DNA of 37,180 bases, from NCBI GenBank assembly GCA_020427005.1, contig JAGQOY010000021.1, positions 19,726-56,905 of the forward strand, given 5' to 3'. The notes beneath the pieces are model-generated. The model saw nothing but the letters and a program-made list of their open reading frames with translations. It ran no database searches and was not told where the DNA came from. Below, piece by piece: positions 16,549 through 25,396 of this stretch. Each line of letters begins with the position of its first letter. The stretch's first letter is position 1. The position numbers and the translations under genes were made by a program. Source of the DNA: Planctomycetales bacterium. GTDB taxonomy: Bacteria > Planctomycetota > Planctomycetia > Pirellulales > Pirellulaceae.

Positions 16549-17367
16549 CTAGGGACCAAAACAAGTGCGGTAAGTCGCGATGGTGGTTGCGGCGGCAGAG
16601 TGTGAATCCGGAATTGCCAAAGCTTCCGCTGATACGAAGCCCTTATAACCAGACTCGCGTAAGGCAAGTGCAATCTCCGCAAGGTCCAGGTGTCCGCGCC
16701 CTGCAGCTTCCCTATTGGAGTCTACAAAGTGCACATGTCCGATTACGGAGCAATGGCTGCGTATAGCTCCTTCAATATTGGTTTCCTCAATATTCATATG
16801 GAACAAGTCGGCTAGCAATTGGACGTTGTTGGTCTCGAGTTGTGAAAGTAGTGCAGCTCCGTCTGCCAAGGTCTTAATCAGATTTGTTTCGTAACGATTG
16901 AGGGGTTCATAAAGAAGCCTTACTCCGCGCGCAGCAGCGTAGGCGCCGAGTCGATTCAAGGCAGATTGCAGAAAACTTAGCGCTTGAGGACGAGGGACCT
17001 CTGCAGTCCATTTGCCCTGCATGGAGCCGATGATTGCTGGCGCAGAAAATTGAGCACCGAAGTCAATCATTCTCTCGATGAATGCCAGAGCCGCAGTACG
17101 ACGGTCCGAATCACGGTCGGTTAAACTCAAGCCATGTTTAACCATGCCAGCACCCGTGCCTACCGCGGCTAGCTGTAAAGAATGTGTTCGCAGTAAATCC
17201 TTTAGCATTACTTGATCGACGGCTTCGGGGCCAGGTGCAAAGATCTCAATTCCGTGAAATCCCAATCGAGAGGCCTCCTGGCAGGCGTTTTCAAGACCAT
17301 CCCAGTAAACAAATGGTCCCCCTCGGGCTTCTTCAACTAGGCTGACTGTCACCGCTGCGCGTATCAA
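16549..17367 (-). CDS. Sugar phosphate isomerase/epimerase-like TIM-barrel protein
   Basis: A 272-residue member of the xylose-isomerase-like TIM-barrel (AP endonuclease 2) superfamily. Metal-ligand strands can be picked out: LLYEPLNRYE (Glu of strand 5), VQLLADLFHMNIEE (Asp/His of strand 6), VIGHVHFVDSNR (His), and GFVSAEAL (final Glu). GRGHLDL is a family hallmark. The likely reaction is isomerisation or epimerisation of a sugar or hydroxy-keto acid; the substrate is not readable. The start appears to be TTG at 17367, with AAGG about 7 nt before it; no suitable ATG is near. It follows the zinc dehydrogenase gene by 106 nt on the same strand, which suggests a joint role in carbohydrate catabolism. 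Confidence 0.85.
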   Translation of the reverse strand: MIRAAVTVSLVEEARGGPFVYWDGLENACQEASRLGFHGIEIFAPGPEAVDQVMLKDLLRTHSLQLAAVGTGAGMVKHGLSLTDRDSDRRTAALAFIERMIDFGAQFSAPAIIGSMQGKWTAEVPRPQALSFLQSALNRLGAYAAARGVRLLYEPLNRYETNLIKTLADGAALLSQLETNNVQLLADLFHMNIEETNIEGAIRSHCSVIGHVHFVDSNREAAGRGHLDLAEIALALRESGYKGFVSAEALAIPDSHSAAATTIATYRTCFGP

Positions 17368-17473
17368 AATGGGACCTTACTGGTTATTAAAAGAGGGGCA
17401 AATTATTGAAAAGGGGCAAATGGTCGGGTGACCTGAAAAGTTGTTTTGACGGGCTCGCAGGAAATACTCAAAT

Positions 17474-18496
17474 TCAAAGCGCGATCATCGCTTTGATAAC
17501 TCCCGACTCCGGCCGTGTGAAGGCTTCAAATTCGTCGACTACCCTATCAAACGTTGTACGATGCGTAATCCAAGGATTCGTGTTGATTGTTCCATCTTCG
17601 ATTAACCCAATAATGCGCTTAAAATCCCGTGGTAGTGCGTTGCGGGATCCAAGAATTGACATTTCCGGTTTGTGAAGCTGGGGATGTTTGAAAGTAATCT
17701 CTTGAGTGGTGATTCCTACATAAACGAGTTTCCCAGTTGGTGCCACATAAGCCAGTGCGGAAGACATACTCTGGTTGTTGCCAGTAGCGTCGGTAACCAC
17801 AAAGTACTTATCGCCATGCGTAATATCTAACATTGCCGGCAGTTCACTTCCGTCTCCACGAAAGCAGATAGTGTGTTCAACGCCGTAATTATTTCGGCAG
17901 AAATCCAAACGGGATTCAACCATATCCATGACGGTGATTGTGGCTCCCGTCAAACGGGTAAATTCAAGAGTTGCCAAGCCTATTGGGCCAGCGCCAATGA
18001 TTAACACATGGTCACCGGGACCAGGATTACCTCTGTCTGTGGCATGGCAGCCGATGGCGAGTGTTTCGACTAATGCTAACTGTTCCAAGCTCAGCTTCTT
18101 TGAACAGTGTAATTTGTCGGCTCGAATCGCAAATTCGTCGCACAATCCGCCATCGATCATTACGCCGATAACATTCAGGTTGGCGCAACAATTACCACAT
18201 CCCTTACGGCATGCATAGCAGGTGCCGCAATTCATATATGGCTCGACGCTGCACCAGTCGCCAATGCTGACGTTTTCAACGCCTTCTCCAAGGGCCAAAA
18301 CTTCGACTCCCAACTCGTGCCCAGGAATACGAGGGTAGCTGAAGAAGGGCATTTTTCCCAGAAATCCGCTGTAGTCTGTACCACAAATTCCCATCCGGTG
18401 GGTTCTGACCAGGGCCTGGCCAGGTCCCGGTTGGCCAGGTGATGGTACATCCACGATGGCCATATGCTTGGGTTTTTCGAATCGAATCGCTCTCAT
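17474..18496 (-). CDS. Zinc-binding alcohol/polyol dehydrogenase (MDR family)
   Basis: An NAD(P)-dependent medium-chain dehydrogenase of 340 residues. Catalytic zinc ligands are visible as C38 (GICGTD) and H60-E61 (PGHE). The structural zinc lobe has C90, C93, C96 and C104 (CGTCYACRKGCGNCC). The Rossmann motif GAGPIGLATLEF follows, and an acidic residue ends strand 2 (MDMVESR), favouring NAD. Overall it resembles sorbitol, galactonate or fucose dehydrogenase-type enzymes; substrate unknown. First gene of the co-oriented set with the isomerase-like gene. No SD before the ATG. Upstream DNA has repeated TGGYCAAAA-like and TGCCA motifs and a small inverted repeat. Confidence 0.9.
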   Translation of the reverse strand: MRAIRFEKPKHMAIVDVPSPGQPGPGQALVRTHRMGICGTDYSGFLGKMPFFSYPRIPGHELGVEVLALGEGVENVSIGDWCSVEPYMNCGTCYACRKGCGNCCANLNVIGVMIDGGLCDEFAIRADKLHCSKKLSLEQLALVETLAIGCHATDRGNPGPGDHVLIIGAGPIGLATLEFTRLTGATITVMDMVESRLDFCRNNYGVEHTICFRGDGSELPAMLDITHGDKYFVVTDATGNNQSMSSALAYVAPTGKLVYVGITTQEITFKHPQLHKPEMSILGSRNALPRDFKRIIGLIEDGTINTNPWITHRTTFDRVVDEFEAFTRPESGVIKAMIAL

Positions 18497-18563
18497 GATT
18501 AAGTACTGCTGTTGATTCTTATGGCTAACAACTTGGTCAAAATAATGGCCAAAACCTTGCGGA

Positions 18564-18576
18564 TATGCCTAGCATA
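18564..18576. promoter_or_regulatory. Inverted repeat TATGC-cta-GCATA, possible operator
   Basis: Five-base perfect arms with a 3-nt spacer, about 70 nt upstream of the dehydrogenase start on the minus strand. The left arm also resembles a -10. Operator function is a guess from position. Confidence 0.25.
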
Positions 18577-18730
18577 GTTTGGTGTGGTGCCATTTTGATG
18601 CCACAGGATTGCTACTTTAATGCCAATATCCAGTGACGTAAATGCACCATACTTCCTTGCGGAGGGATCTGGTCGCAATCAATAGAAGTGTCGCCCCAGT
18701 TGGCATTTTAGGGTACTGCGTGCCTTACCC

Positions 18731-18770
18731 ACAAAAACAAAAAACTCTCAGGCCATCGACCAGAGAGTTT
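18731..18770 (-). terminator. Intrinsic terminator of the secreted-protein gene array
   Basis: Read on the minus strand: AAACTCTC (18770-18763), a 13-nt loop, then GAGAGTTT (18749-18742) running into a T-rich tract (to 18731). The 8-bp stem plus T-tract, 80 nt after the stop of the cadherin-like-repeat gene, fits a Rho-independent terminator. Confidence 0.8.
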
Positions 18771-18849
18771 GAATTGTTGTTTGGGTTGAACCCGTTCCAG
18801 CGGTTAACGAGTATTTGCCCACGTCCGCGTTCATGTCATGGACACGAAT

Positions 18850-21800
18850 TTAGTTCCATTCTTCTTGGGCAAAGATTGCGTCTACGGCATGCAAGTAGTT
18901 GGCCGCAGGTGCAACCGGAGGTGCTTGCAGATTGACGCTTTGCCACGACATACTCGTTTCGTCGCCAAGTACGCGGATCAATCGCGTGCCATCGGCTCGA
19001 GTTTGAGTGACAAATTGACCTGTTCGTAAGGTGGATGTTTGCACCCCGTGAGCTGAGTCGACAACGGTCAGATAAAGTTCAGAGCCAGTACTATTGAGTA
19101 CAGCTTCGGCGAAGACGGCTTCATCAAATCCGTCCATAACCGCGTTCCAAAGGAGTTGGTTATTCGCGTCAAGGGCGAAATACATGCCGTTGAATTGCAG
19201 TGTGGGATTCTTGCTGTAATAGCGTGAGGCCAACTGATCCAAAAGTCGAACTGAAGTTGCTTCCATACCGATGACAATGAAGTTGTATCCACTGGCGTCG
19301 AAGCCGCCAGGTTGTGCAATATCAATGGTGAACTGATTGTCAACGTTGTCTTTATCCCCGAGCGTTCCCGCTGTATCGGTACCCGCAATCATACCCGCCG
19401 GAGCACCCATACTCACGATGTACTGTCCAGGGCCCAGGTTGTCGAAATGATAGGAACCGTCAGCCAAAGTAAGGTAGGATTGCGGAGTGATGGCTTGACC
19501 CAGAGAATTTCCGGTCAAAGTAACTTGGACACCCCCCAGGCTTCGCTCACTGCCGTCTTGGACCCCATTGCGGTTTTCATCGACAAAGACCTTGCCGGAA
19601 ACTGCACTTGGTACAAACTCTTCGACCGTGACATTCACTGAACCCACAGTTTCATTTACGTTTGGACTTACACCCGAACCACTGTCTTGAAGGCGATATT
19701 GGAAGCTGGCAGGGCCTGTATAATCTGCATCCGGTGTATACGTAATGGTCCCATCGCCATTTAGAGTTACTTGACCATGAGTGTTCGCGCCAGCTATCAC
19801 CGCCACAATGGAAAGAGTTTGCGAGGCTTCGTTAGCAGGCCCAGGTGAATCATTCGCCAGCAAGCTTGCGGCCGACACCGTTGTTGGGAAATTCTTGAAG
19901 GCTCGTACTGTGTCCTGGCCGGCAATCGGAGCATCATTTATTGGATTGACCGTGATGGTTACAGTTGCGGTAGCCGTTCCCTCAGCCTCGTCGCGAAGCG
20001 TGTAGGTGAAAGTGTCGCTGCCATTGAAATCTGTTGGAGGCGTGTAACTGACGGTCGTCCCGTCGAAGGACACTGTGCCGCCAGCGGTTGAAGTGGGACT
20101 AACGCCAGTCAGGGTCAACACTTGGCCAGCTTCATCGGTGGCGGTCGTTGGCCCTGGTTGGTCATTCGCCAGCAGAGAAGCAGCCGAAAGAGAAAGGCTG
20201 TTGTCCTCGTTAGTTGATCCAGTGTCAGCATTCCCAATCGGAGCATCATTAACTGCCGCAATATTAACGGTTACCGTGGCAGTACTACTCAACACCGGCG
20301 ATCCATTGTCCGCTGCGCTATAAGTAAACAGGAAGGTACCATTAAAATCGGCATTGGGTGTTACAACCACATTCGCGCCGCTGATGGCCACGGCCGCACC
20401 CGAGCCTACTGCAGATACACTCGTCAAGGTCAGCGATTGGGTAGCTGTCTCGCCTGCTCCAGGTGAATCATTGGCCAACAAACTACTGATAGCGATGGTT
20501 ACCGGATTGTCTTCCGTGCCGTCAGCAGTATCTCCTTGAAGAATAGGTGCGTCATTGATTGCGGTAACGGTAACCACAACCGTACCGACTGAATCCGCCC
20601 CGGTACCTGCTGTGTCGTTCATTTGGTATGTAAAAGTGTCGGTACCGAAGAAATTGGCGTTGGGCGTGTAGCTTACCTTATCGTCGGTCTTATCGTTCGG
20701 AGTCCCATTGTCGTTGATTGAGATCGTTCCGTTGGCTGGATTGGGACCCAGGGAAAGCAGAATTGCGGTTGCTCCCGTGTTGACTCGGTCGTTAGCCAGC
20801 ACATCAATGCTATTGTCTGCACTGTCTTCCGCGACGGTGGCAGCGTCGGCTCGGCCTCTTGGCAAAACGGTTGCTTCCACGTTTACAGTTACAGTCGCAG
20901 AGTCAGTAAGCCCTCCCGCATCTCGCATGGTATAGGTGAAAGTGTCTTGTCCAATGAATCCAGTAGGTGGAGTGTAGAGCACAGAGCCGCCGCCAGTCGC
21001 AATCGTGACCGTTCCACCATTGGTAGTAGCCGAGACTTGCGTAATGGTTAAGGCGTCGGTCTCGTTGGGGCCTGGTGAGTCGTTTTGAAGGAGTAGCAGG
21101 GAGTTATTGGTGGTTTCTTCATCAACTGACACTACATCGTCATTAGCAATCGGGGCATCGTTCACTGCCGTGACGGTGATGGTGACAGTGGCTGTCGATT
21201 GCAATCCCTTATTGTCTTGAATCGTGTAGGTAACAAAATCAGTGCCAAAGAAATTGGCTGGCGGAGAGTACGTTAGACCGCTAATGGTTCCCTGTGTGGT
21301 ACCAGCGATGGAATTAACGGCAACCACGGAAGCCGGTGTATTCGTAATATTGTCGTTGGACAATAAGTTAACTGTAGCTCCGCTACCAGCGAGAATCAAA
21401 GAAGTGTCTTCAGCAGTACTGACCGAGTCTGCTACTGCCACTGGAGCCGTTGGGTCGGCGATAATGGTTAGCACTTCGGTTTCATACGAAATACTTATTG
21501 GGTCGATGCGACCGTTATCCGGAAGAGTTCCCGTGCTGTCATAGACTAGGACTTGGCTTCGGGGTTCGTCATCATGCTTGTTGAGTATGAAACTAACTGT
21601 CCCCGCAGTATCTGCTTTGATCGTAGCAGAGAAGAACAATAGGGTATCTCCAGTGGGGTTCGGAGGAGTGAAACCCGCAAAGGCTCCGATCTCATTGAAA
21701 AATTCGGTGCCCTCATTGCCTGCAGCGCCAGCGGTTCCAGTGTGACCGTTAGGGTAGAATGAACCAAATGTCAGCCCGCCCAAAAAGGTGCTGCTTCCCG

Positions 21801-22353
21801 TCGGATAGGTGAGCTTATCGAATCCCGTTACACCCACGTCGATGGCATTCTGAAATACTCCTGTCGGGCCCGCAGGACGCGTGTCTTGGACGAATACGTT
21901 CAGTTTGAAACTGGAGCCTACTACTACCTGATTGTTTGTTAATGGAGTTCCATCAACATTGGTTAATGTAGCCGTATAAGACACGAGAATCGGCTCTTCC
22001 CCCTCACCATTGAGGAAGTTGATAACCATCAGCGCGTCTTGCGGAGATAACACGCCATCGCCACTGACGTCAAGAAATGCAGGAGCTGAACGAGAAGCGT
22101 CCGGTTGGTCTCCCAGGTCGTAGGATCCACGGGAGTTAATTTCGTTGATGATCATCAACGCATCGCGCGGCGTAACTGAGAAGTTGTAGTCGACGTCTTC
22201 TGATATTAGCGGATTGTGAAATGGGAGGGAGGTATCAGCCGCTAATAACTCGCGGTTTTCCAGCGACTCCATACGAAGTGCTCGAAGTCGGGCAGCGCGG
22301 TTTCGAGTTGGTGCAGTAAGCTTCTGAAACACTTTCCGAATCTGTTTTTTCAT
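18850..22353 (-). CDS. Large secreted protein: dockerin-like, cohesin-like and cadherin-like repeats
   Basis: About 1,167 residues from the ATG at 22353; an upstream ATG at 22422 would add 23 residues before the basic signal. Order of parts: a basic N-terminus with planctomycete signature MESLENRELLA; a dockerin-like EF-hand pair (about 22025-22200; DVSGDGVLSPQDALMVINFLN is the better loop region); a GEGEE tail; a beta domain resembling cohesin (about 21480-21975); six ~95-residue cadherin-like (tandem-95) repeats, most opening with NDAPI and containing LLxNDxPG; one SdrD/Cna-B-like domain (VSGKVFVDENRNGVQDG, about 19380-19610); and a unique tail ending AIFAQEEWN. Calcium-binding, extracellular adhesive or structural role is expected. 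Last of the three-gene array. Confidence 0.85.
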   Translation of the reverse strand: MKKQIRKVFQKLTAPTRNRAARLRALRMESLENRELLAADTSLPFHNPLISEDVDYNFSVTPRDALMIINEINSRGSYDLGDQPDASRSAPAFLDVSGDGVLSPQDALMVINFLNGEGEEPILVSYTATLTNVDGTPLTNNQVVVGSSFKLNVFVQDTRPAGPTGVFQNAIDVGVTGFDKLTYPTGSSTFLGGLTFGSFYPNGHTGTAGAAGNEGTEFFNEIGAFAGFTPPNPTGDTLLFFSATIKADTAGTVSFILNKHDDEPRSQVLVYDSTGTLPDNGRIDPISISYETEVLTIIADPTAPVAVADSVSTAEDTSLILAGSGATVNLLSNDNITNTPASVVAVNSIAGTTQGTISGLTYSPPANFFGTDFVTYTIQDNKGLQSTATVTITVTAVNDAPIANDDVVSVDEETTNNSLLLLQNDSPGPNETDALTITQVSATTNGGTVTIATGGGSVLYTPPTGFIGQDTFTYTMRDAGGLTDSATVTVNVEATVLPRGRADAATVAEDSADNSIDVLANDRVNTGATAILLSLGPNPANGTISINDNGTPNDKTDDKVSYTPNANFFGTDTFTYQMNDTAGTGADSVGTVVVTVTAINDAPILQGDTADGTEDNPVTIAISSLLANDSPGAGETATQSLTLTSVSAVGSGAAVAISGANVVVTPNADFNGTFLFTYSAADNGSPVLSSTATVTVNIAAVNDAPIGNADTGSTNEDNSLSLSAASLLANDQPGPTTATDEAGQVLTLTGVSPTSTAGGTVSFDGTTVSYTPPTDFNGSDTFTYTLRDEAEGTATATVTITVNPINDAPIAGQDTVRAFKNFPTTVSAASLLANDSPGPANEASQTLSIVAVIAGANTHGQVTLNGDGTITYTPDADYTGPASFQYRLQDSGSGVSPNVNETVGSVNVTVEEFVPSAVSGKVFVDENRNGVQDGSERSLGGVQVTLTGNSLGQAITPQSYLTLADGSYHFDNLGPGQYIVSMGAPAGMIAGTDTAGTLGDKDNVDNQFTIDIAQPGGFDASGYNFIVIGMEATSVRLLDQLASRYYSKNPTLQFNGMYFALDANNQLLWNAVMDGFDEAVFAEAVLNSTGSELYLTVVDSAHGVQTSTLRTGQFVTQTRADGTRLIRVLGDETSMSWQSVNLQAPPVAPAANYLHAVDAIFAQEEWN
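19630..21480 (-). repeat. Six tandem cadherin-like (tandem-95) repeats
   Basis: Within the ~1,167-residue protein, six units of ~95-105 residues share the pattern: NDAPI or similar, an acidic Asp/Glu turn (EDT, EDN, DEE), LLxND, a Tyr-x-Pro strand (SYTP, TYSP), F-G/N-x-D-x-F-x-Y, and a final VTVTV strand. The sequences are diverged, so it is an old protein repeat, not a recent DNA duplication. Confidence 0.85.
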
Positions 22354-22704
22354 CACGGAGTCCAAATGATGTGAGAAGTTTTTCCAATCCTGCACCTCAA
22401 ACTCGTCAGCTTGAGGTGACACGGAGGCCCTAACTTGTGAATCCAGGGACGAGCCCGGCTACCACTGCAGCCGGTGAACTAGCCGATAGGTGTGCGCTCC
22501 AAGCGATTTAGATTAGTCGGAAGACGCTAAATTTGCAATTCAGGAGATATAGGTAATTTGCGGTGACTGTTCTCTTTGTCGCCCGATTCGATAATATTCG
22601 CACCGCAGGTAAAACCGTTACAACCAACCTGATTTAGAGATTTGTCAAAAAAAGAAGTTCCCAAATCGTGAGGTAAATCACCGATTAGTTTGGAAGGTAA
22701 GGGA
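22354..22704. other. Intergenic region upstream of the cadherin-like-repeat gene
   Basis: About 350 nt. On the minus strand a perfect -35 hexamer TTGACA (22648-22643) follows a T-rich run; the best -10-like partner, TTGTAA at 22623-22618, has a long 19-nt spacer. A separate promoter for this gene is possible. No terminator is seen after the protease gene. Confidence 0.3.
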
Positions 22705-25131
22705 TTATAGCCCTTGTGGAGGGTCTGTTAGATTGTGTTCTTCCGATTCCCACAAAAACGAAAAATCCACGTGCCATTGTTCAACGTTAGCGGGCGCCTC
22801 CAGCTCGAATGCGTCACAAAACTGACCTTCCCACTGAGATACTTCTTCTTCAATACCCATATCAGCTGAGGTGGACGGATCGAACGCTGACAAGTGCAAA
22901 GCCTTTTCACCTTCCCCACCGCCACTGGAATTCAGGTGATTGATAACGATGAGGGCGTCGATTGGAGCTACAATTCCGTCCCCGTTTACGTCAATAAAGG
23001 GTGGAGCAGGTGTATCGCCGGATGTTAATTCTCGGGAACCCTTCGCGTTCAGGTCGTTGATAATGATCAGCACATCCAGGGGAATAACTAGAGAATCGTT
23101 ATTAACATCCAATCGATTTACAGGGTTCTGCCAACTACTGACAACACCTTGGAACTGAAAATCTACATCGGCAATCACATTGCCGGATACTACCTGGACT
23201 TGTTGTAGGCCGCCGGTGGGGTTGATAGGCGCAAAACCGGCATGGGGAGTGACTTTTACGGCGTAGCTACCTGTGGGTAACCCTTCAAAGTGGAATCCTC
23301 CTGCGACGCCTGTGGTTGTGACTGCTGCTGGACCGAACAATAGGTTATCTAACCGAACATTGGAGTTGCTGTGACCGCTTGCAATCACGTAAGCAATTTC
23401 GGGATTAGCCAATTCGATCGTCATTGTCTCAACCTCTCCCACAGCCAGCTGTTGCGTGGTGTAGCGAGCCAGTAATTGACCACCGATGTTATAGGCTTCC
23501 AACCTTCCAAACGAACTTGCGGAGGTACCTATTGCATCAATCGAAACTTGATTTGTAGGTGAGTTGAAGGCCGCTTGTAGCTTGCGTGAGGTTGCATTGA
23601 AGTTTGATAGAAATGTTTGCGAACCGCGTGAAAAGGATCGAAAGTTCTTCGTGCCGGTGCTCGTGTAGCTATCGGAAAATATTCCGACTCGTCCGTCTGT
23701 GTCTGTACCAACGGCAGAAATGGCGACGTAGTTACTGAAACCAGACTGTATTACGCCATCTGCATAGTCGTCAGGTTCGATGTGGTGTTGCAACCCAAGT
23801 GGTTGGCCACCAGCATCGACTAAGGATACTTGCCATTGATTCGGTCCGTATTCGGCTAAATCCCGCAGACCGTTTTTGTTATTATCGATCCAGACGAAAC
23901 CATTAATACCACTTACTCGTGTGGCATCGGCTCGATTAAGTCGACCGAAGAATATATTGCTTTCAACCGTTGTGTGGGAGTCGAAGGCCCTAATTTCGAT
24001 GGTGGATGCATTGCTTGGAACCGCTATTTCCAGGTCCAGATCCAGCTGGTATGCATTGGGCGCTAGGACTGTTTGCCAATTGCCGCTGTCAAATCGAACC
24101 TGTATCTCTCGGATTCGGTTGAGCGTGATGTCATTGCGTAGCCCGTCTGGGTTCAAATTGGCTAAGGTTTGGACTTTGGCGGAACCTTGAAACCGATATT
24201 TACCAGTTGCGGATTCGAGATAACCTGTCCCTGCCAACGCATGTGGCACATCGAGTACGTCAAAAATTCCATCTCCATCCGAGTCTTGCCAACCGATCAT
24301 CGCCAAAGTTGAGGCTGGAGAAACGTGATTGTTGTAGGCCGTATCGAGCAAAGTAGACGAGGCCATAATACTTGGTTGCTGGACAAAACCAGGGGCTGGA
24401 TTGTCAGCCGCGTTCAGATTTTGGGTGTTATAGTATCCGCGACGCTGCAAATACGATCCTCCTCCGGAATATTCGTCCCGAGCCCAAAAAATGTGTCCAG
24501 TTTCATGGGTGAAAGTGGAGGCTGGGCGTGTCGACGGAGAGACCATGAACATGCCACCAGCAAACGCAAATGCCCGACTAAACGAGCCTCCAGAAGCAAA
24601 TTGTTGGTCGGCATCCTGAAACGACGGTACTACGAAAATGGTATACGACCAATCCGTTTCCAATTTGGTCCGTTGCGCCTGATTGAAGCTCTTGATATCT
24701 AGTTCAATATTGCCGGTAGTGAAGCCCTGTTTGGCAAGGAACTCCGGCACCCAAAGCGAAAAATCATTCGAACGCCGACCAATTGGTTCGTACTTGGTAC
24801 TTACTGGGGTAGACGCAAACGTTGTATCTATGACGAATTCGAGTTCATGAATCGCTGACTGGGTGGCCAATGTATCGACCCACCAATCTAATCCAGTCTC
24901 GATATTGGTTAGAACCTGATTAATCTGTGCCGGAGTCCAGGTTTCAGTTTTTAGATCGAGAGTACCATCGCTCTCCAAAAAAACCGGAGTAACCGCAACT
25001 CTACCGAGCATAAACTCGCCAACATCCAGATCGGCCGCTCCAAAGGGTAAAGCGGCAAGCACTCGTCGGGTTTCAAGAGTTTCCACTCGTAGTTGTCGAC
25101 GAGATTGATTTCGCCGTTTTGTCCTTGACAT
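22705..25131 (-). CDS. Secreted metzincin-like metalloprotease with SdrD/Cna-B and dockerin-like domains
   Basis: An 808-residue secreted protein. The N-terminus is basic with the planctomycete signature LETRRVLA. The catalytic region has HETGHIFWARDEY: H209, E210, H213 and a probable third ligand D219, the spacing of HExxHxxGxxD metzincins (snapalysin type) but with Trp for Gly. SIMASS with Met256 may be the Met-turn. A short DSDGDGIFD calcium-type loop follows. Next comes an SdrD/Cna-B-like domain beginning INGFVWIDNNKNGLRD, whose last strand (FHFEGLPTGSYAVKV) is ~190 residues later because another beta domain is inserted. The C-terminus has a dockerin-like pair (DVNNDSLVIPLD; DVNGDGIVAPIDALIVINHLN; about 22925-23125), a GGEGE tail and an acidic end. 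Middle gene of the array. Proteolysis is inferred from motifs. Confidence 0.8.
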   Translation of the reverse strand: MSRTKRRNQSRRQLRVETLETRRVLAALPFGAADLDVGEFMLGRVAVTPVFLESDGTLDLKTETWTPAQINQVLTNIETGLDWWVDTLATQSAIHELEFVIDTTFASTPVSTKYEPIGRRSNDFSLWVPEFLAKQGFTTGNIELDIKSFNQAQRTKLETDWSYTIFVVPSFQDADQQFASGGSFSRAFAFAGGMFMVSPSTRPASTFTHETGHIFWARDEYSGGGSYLQRRGYYNTQNLNAADNPAPGFVQQPSIMASSTLLDTAYNNHVSPASTLAMIGWQDSDGDGIFDVLDVPHALAGTGYLESATGKYRFQGSAKVQTLANLNPDGLRNDITLNRIREIQVRFDSGNWQTVLAPNAYQLDLDLEIAVPSNASTIEIRAFDSHTTVESNIFFGRLNRADATRVSGINGFVWIDNNKNGLRDLAEYGPNQWQVSLVDAGGQPLGLQHHIEPDDYADGVIQSGFSNYVAISAVGTDTDGRVGIFSDSYTSTGTKNFRSFSRGSQTFLSNFNATSRKLQAAFNSPTNQVSIDAIGTSASSFGRLEAYNIGGQLLARYTTQQLAVGEVETMTIELANPEIAYVIASGHSNSNVRLDNLLFGPAAVTTTGVAGGFHFEGLPTGSYAVKVTPHAGFAPINPTGGLQQVQVVSGNVIADVDFQFQGVVSSWQNPVNRLDVNNDSLVIPLDVLIIINDLNAKGSRELTSGDTPAPPFIDVNGDGIVAPIDALIVINHLNSSGGGEGEKALHLSAFDPSTSADMGIEEEVSQWEGQFCDAFELEAPANVEQWHVDFSFLWESEEHNLTDPPQGL

Positions 25132-25396
25132 TCTTCATTCCGGCTGGGGGAGTCAGACAGCAGAGCCCTTTTAAAGGCGTCAACAAGCCCTGGTGCGCCA
25201 CGCGCAGTCGGGTGCAAAGCCTTTATTTTGACTCTATTTAGCCGGTAAGGTTCCCACAACTACCGAGGACCAACAAGATGGAACAGATCCGCACAGGGCG
25301 TGACAGATTCACCCCAATCGTTCCAATCCGTCCCCCAAGACTGGCACGCCACCTCAGAAAAGTGGGATGGCGTTTCTATTTATCAGTCCGAGAAAG
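25132..25396. other. Intergenic region between the giant gene and the protease gene
   Basis: 265 nt separate the stop of the giant gene from the start of the protease gene (minus strand). I see no clear terminator. TTGACG near 25182-25177 is a partial -35 without a good -10. Confidence 0.3.

Larger units (their letters stand above)
18497..18849. other. Intergenic region upstream of the dehydrogenase gene
   Basis: About 350 nt with no gene. It contains the terminator of the secreted-protein array at 18731-18770 and the upstream region of the dehydrogenase gene. Visible in the latter are TATGC-cta-GCATA (18564-18576), three TGCCA copies near 18588-18626, and two TGGYCAAAA copies near 18533-18554. 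Confidence 0.45.

Noticed and set aside
16541..16556. GTCC...GGAC hairpin as terminator of the isomerase-like gene
   Set aside because: Only four clean base pairs with a bulge, and a poor T-tract on the minus strand.
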